Below the pieces are notes generated by a model, which ran no database searches, was not told the DNA's origin, and saw only the letters and a program-made list of their open reading frames with translations. From JAMXLO01 sp963791495 (lineage in GTDB: Bacteria; Pseudomonadota; Alphaproteobacteria; Acetobacterales; Acetobacteraceae), in contig CAWBST010000002.1 of NCBI GenBank assembly GCA_963791495.1, positions 186,001 to 250,000 on the forward strand: a DNA stretch of 64,000 nucleotides, read 5' to 3'. The position numbers and the translations under genes were made by a program. The first letter of the stretch is position 1. Each line of letters opens with the position of its first letter. Of this stretch, positions 63,763 through 64,000 are shown piece after piece.

Positions 63763-64000
63763 ATGCACGAAGAGCCGGGATTCTTCGCCGAACCGCGCAA
63801 CTGGGTGATTATCGCGTTCGTCCTGTTCTTCGCGATCTTCGGGCGAAAGCTGTGGTCTGCGCTGGCTAAGATGCTGGACGACCGCGCCGCCAAGGTGCGG
63901 GCCGAACTGGAAGAGGCCGCACGGCTGCGACGGGAGGCAGAGGCGATGCTGCGCGACGCGGAGACGCGGCGCGGCGAGGCGCTACGGGAGGCCCAGGCGC
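63763..64000 (+). CDS. atpF: ATP synthase F0 subunit b (5' part, cut by window end)
   Basis: The start ATG at 63763 has GGGAGCG upstream. It begins MHEEPGFFAEPRNWVII, then FVLFFAIFGRKLW (membrane helix), and continues into the charged coiled coil of the b subunit. The sequence is truncated after about 79 residues by the window end. It follows atpF' by 12 nt. Confidence 0.9.
   Translation, partial: MHEEPGFFAEPRNWVIIAFVLFFAIFGRKLWSALAKMLDDRAAKVRAELEEAARLRREAEAMLRDAETRRGEALREAQA

Noticed and set aside
1..64000. CRISPR arrays, tRNA or rRNA genes, insertion sequences
   Set aside because: I saw no direct-repeat/spacer pattern, cloverleaf sequence, rRNA signature or transposase frame.

Overview
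The window is GC-rich chromosomal DNA of an alphaproteobacterium. It probably comes from the Acetobacteraceae or a close relative. The evidence is the imuB-dnaE2 mutagenesis cassette, the separate F0 operon order atpI-atpB-atpE-atpF'-atpF with a signal-peptide-bearing b' subunit, NnrU and protocatechuate genes. The family placement is inference.

Layout. (1) 1-4333: the end of imuB overlaps dnaE2, the SOS translesion polymerase pair. (2) 4345-29574: a 25 kb block read entirely from the minus strand. It holds the structural genes of a contractile-tailed phage particle. In transcription order these are large terminase, portal, scaffold-like protein, major capsid, neck proteins, sheath, tube, a frameshifting tail-assembly chaperone, a short tape-measure candidate, gpU/gpX/gpD/gpV/gp25/gpJ/gpI baseplate genes, several adhesin or fibre genes and an endolysin. 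No integrase, small terminase, replication gene or repressor is visible, so this is a reduced or domesticated prophage, possibly GTA-like. (3) 29815-36987: small chromosomal genes, namely a lipoprotein, a lone receiver-domain protein, a DUF6065-like protein, a YeiH transporter divergent from a BTAD/TPR regulator, and a NodB-fold deacetylase. (4) 37025-53512: a catabolic region with a gamma-glutamyltransferase-like enzyme, NnrU (frameshifted), an alpha/beta hydrolase, a three-part fused 2Fe-2S/FAD oxidoreductase, an amidohydrolase plus hydantoinase pair, PutA (frameshifted), DgoK-DgoA and PcaH-PcaG-PcaB. (5) 53710-61733: a CUT1-type ABC importer whose binding-protein gene is broken, a second hydantoinase with a late frameshift, and a coupled small ORF plus TPR gene, also frameshifted. 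(6) 61798-64000: the F0 ATP synthase operon, cut by the window end.

The catabolic genes would feed amide or hydantoin compounds, amino or imino acids, galactonate and protocatechuate into central metabolism. The phage block looks like a self-contained particle factory that relies on host or distant genes for induction and DNA recognition.

Two sequence-level signals stand out. One is a textbook -1 slippery heptamer (G GGA AAC followed directly by a stop) in the tail chaperone gene. The other is a concentration of about eight single-base frameshifts between 38.8 and 61.3 kb, with none noticed in the 25 kb phage block.
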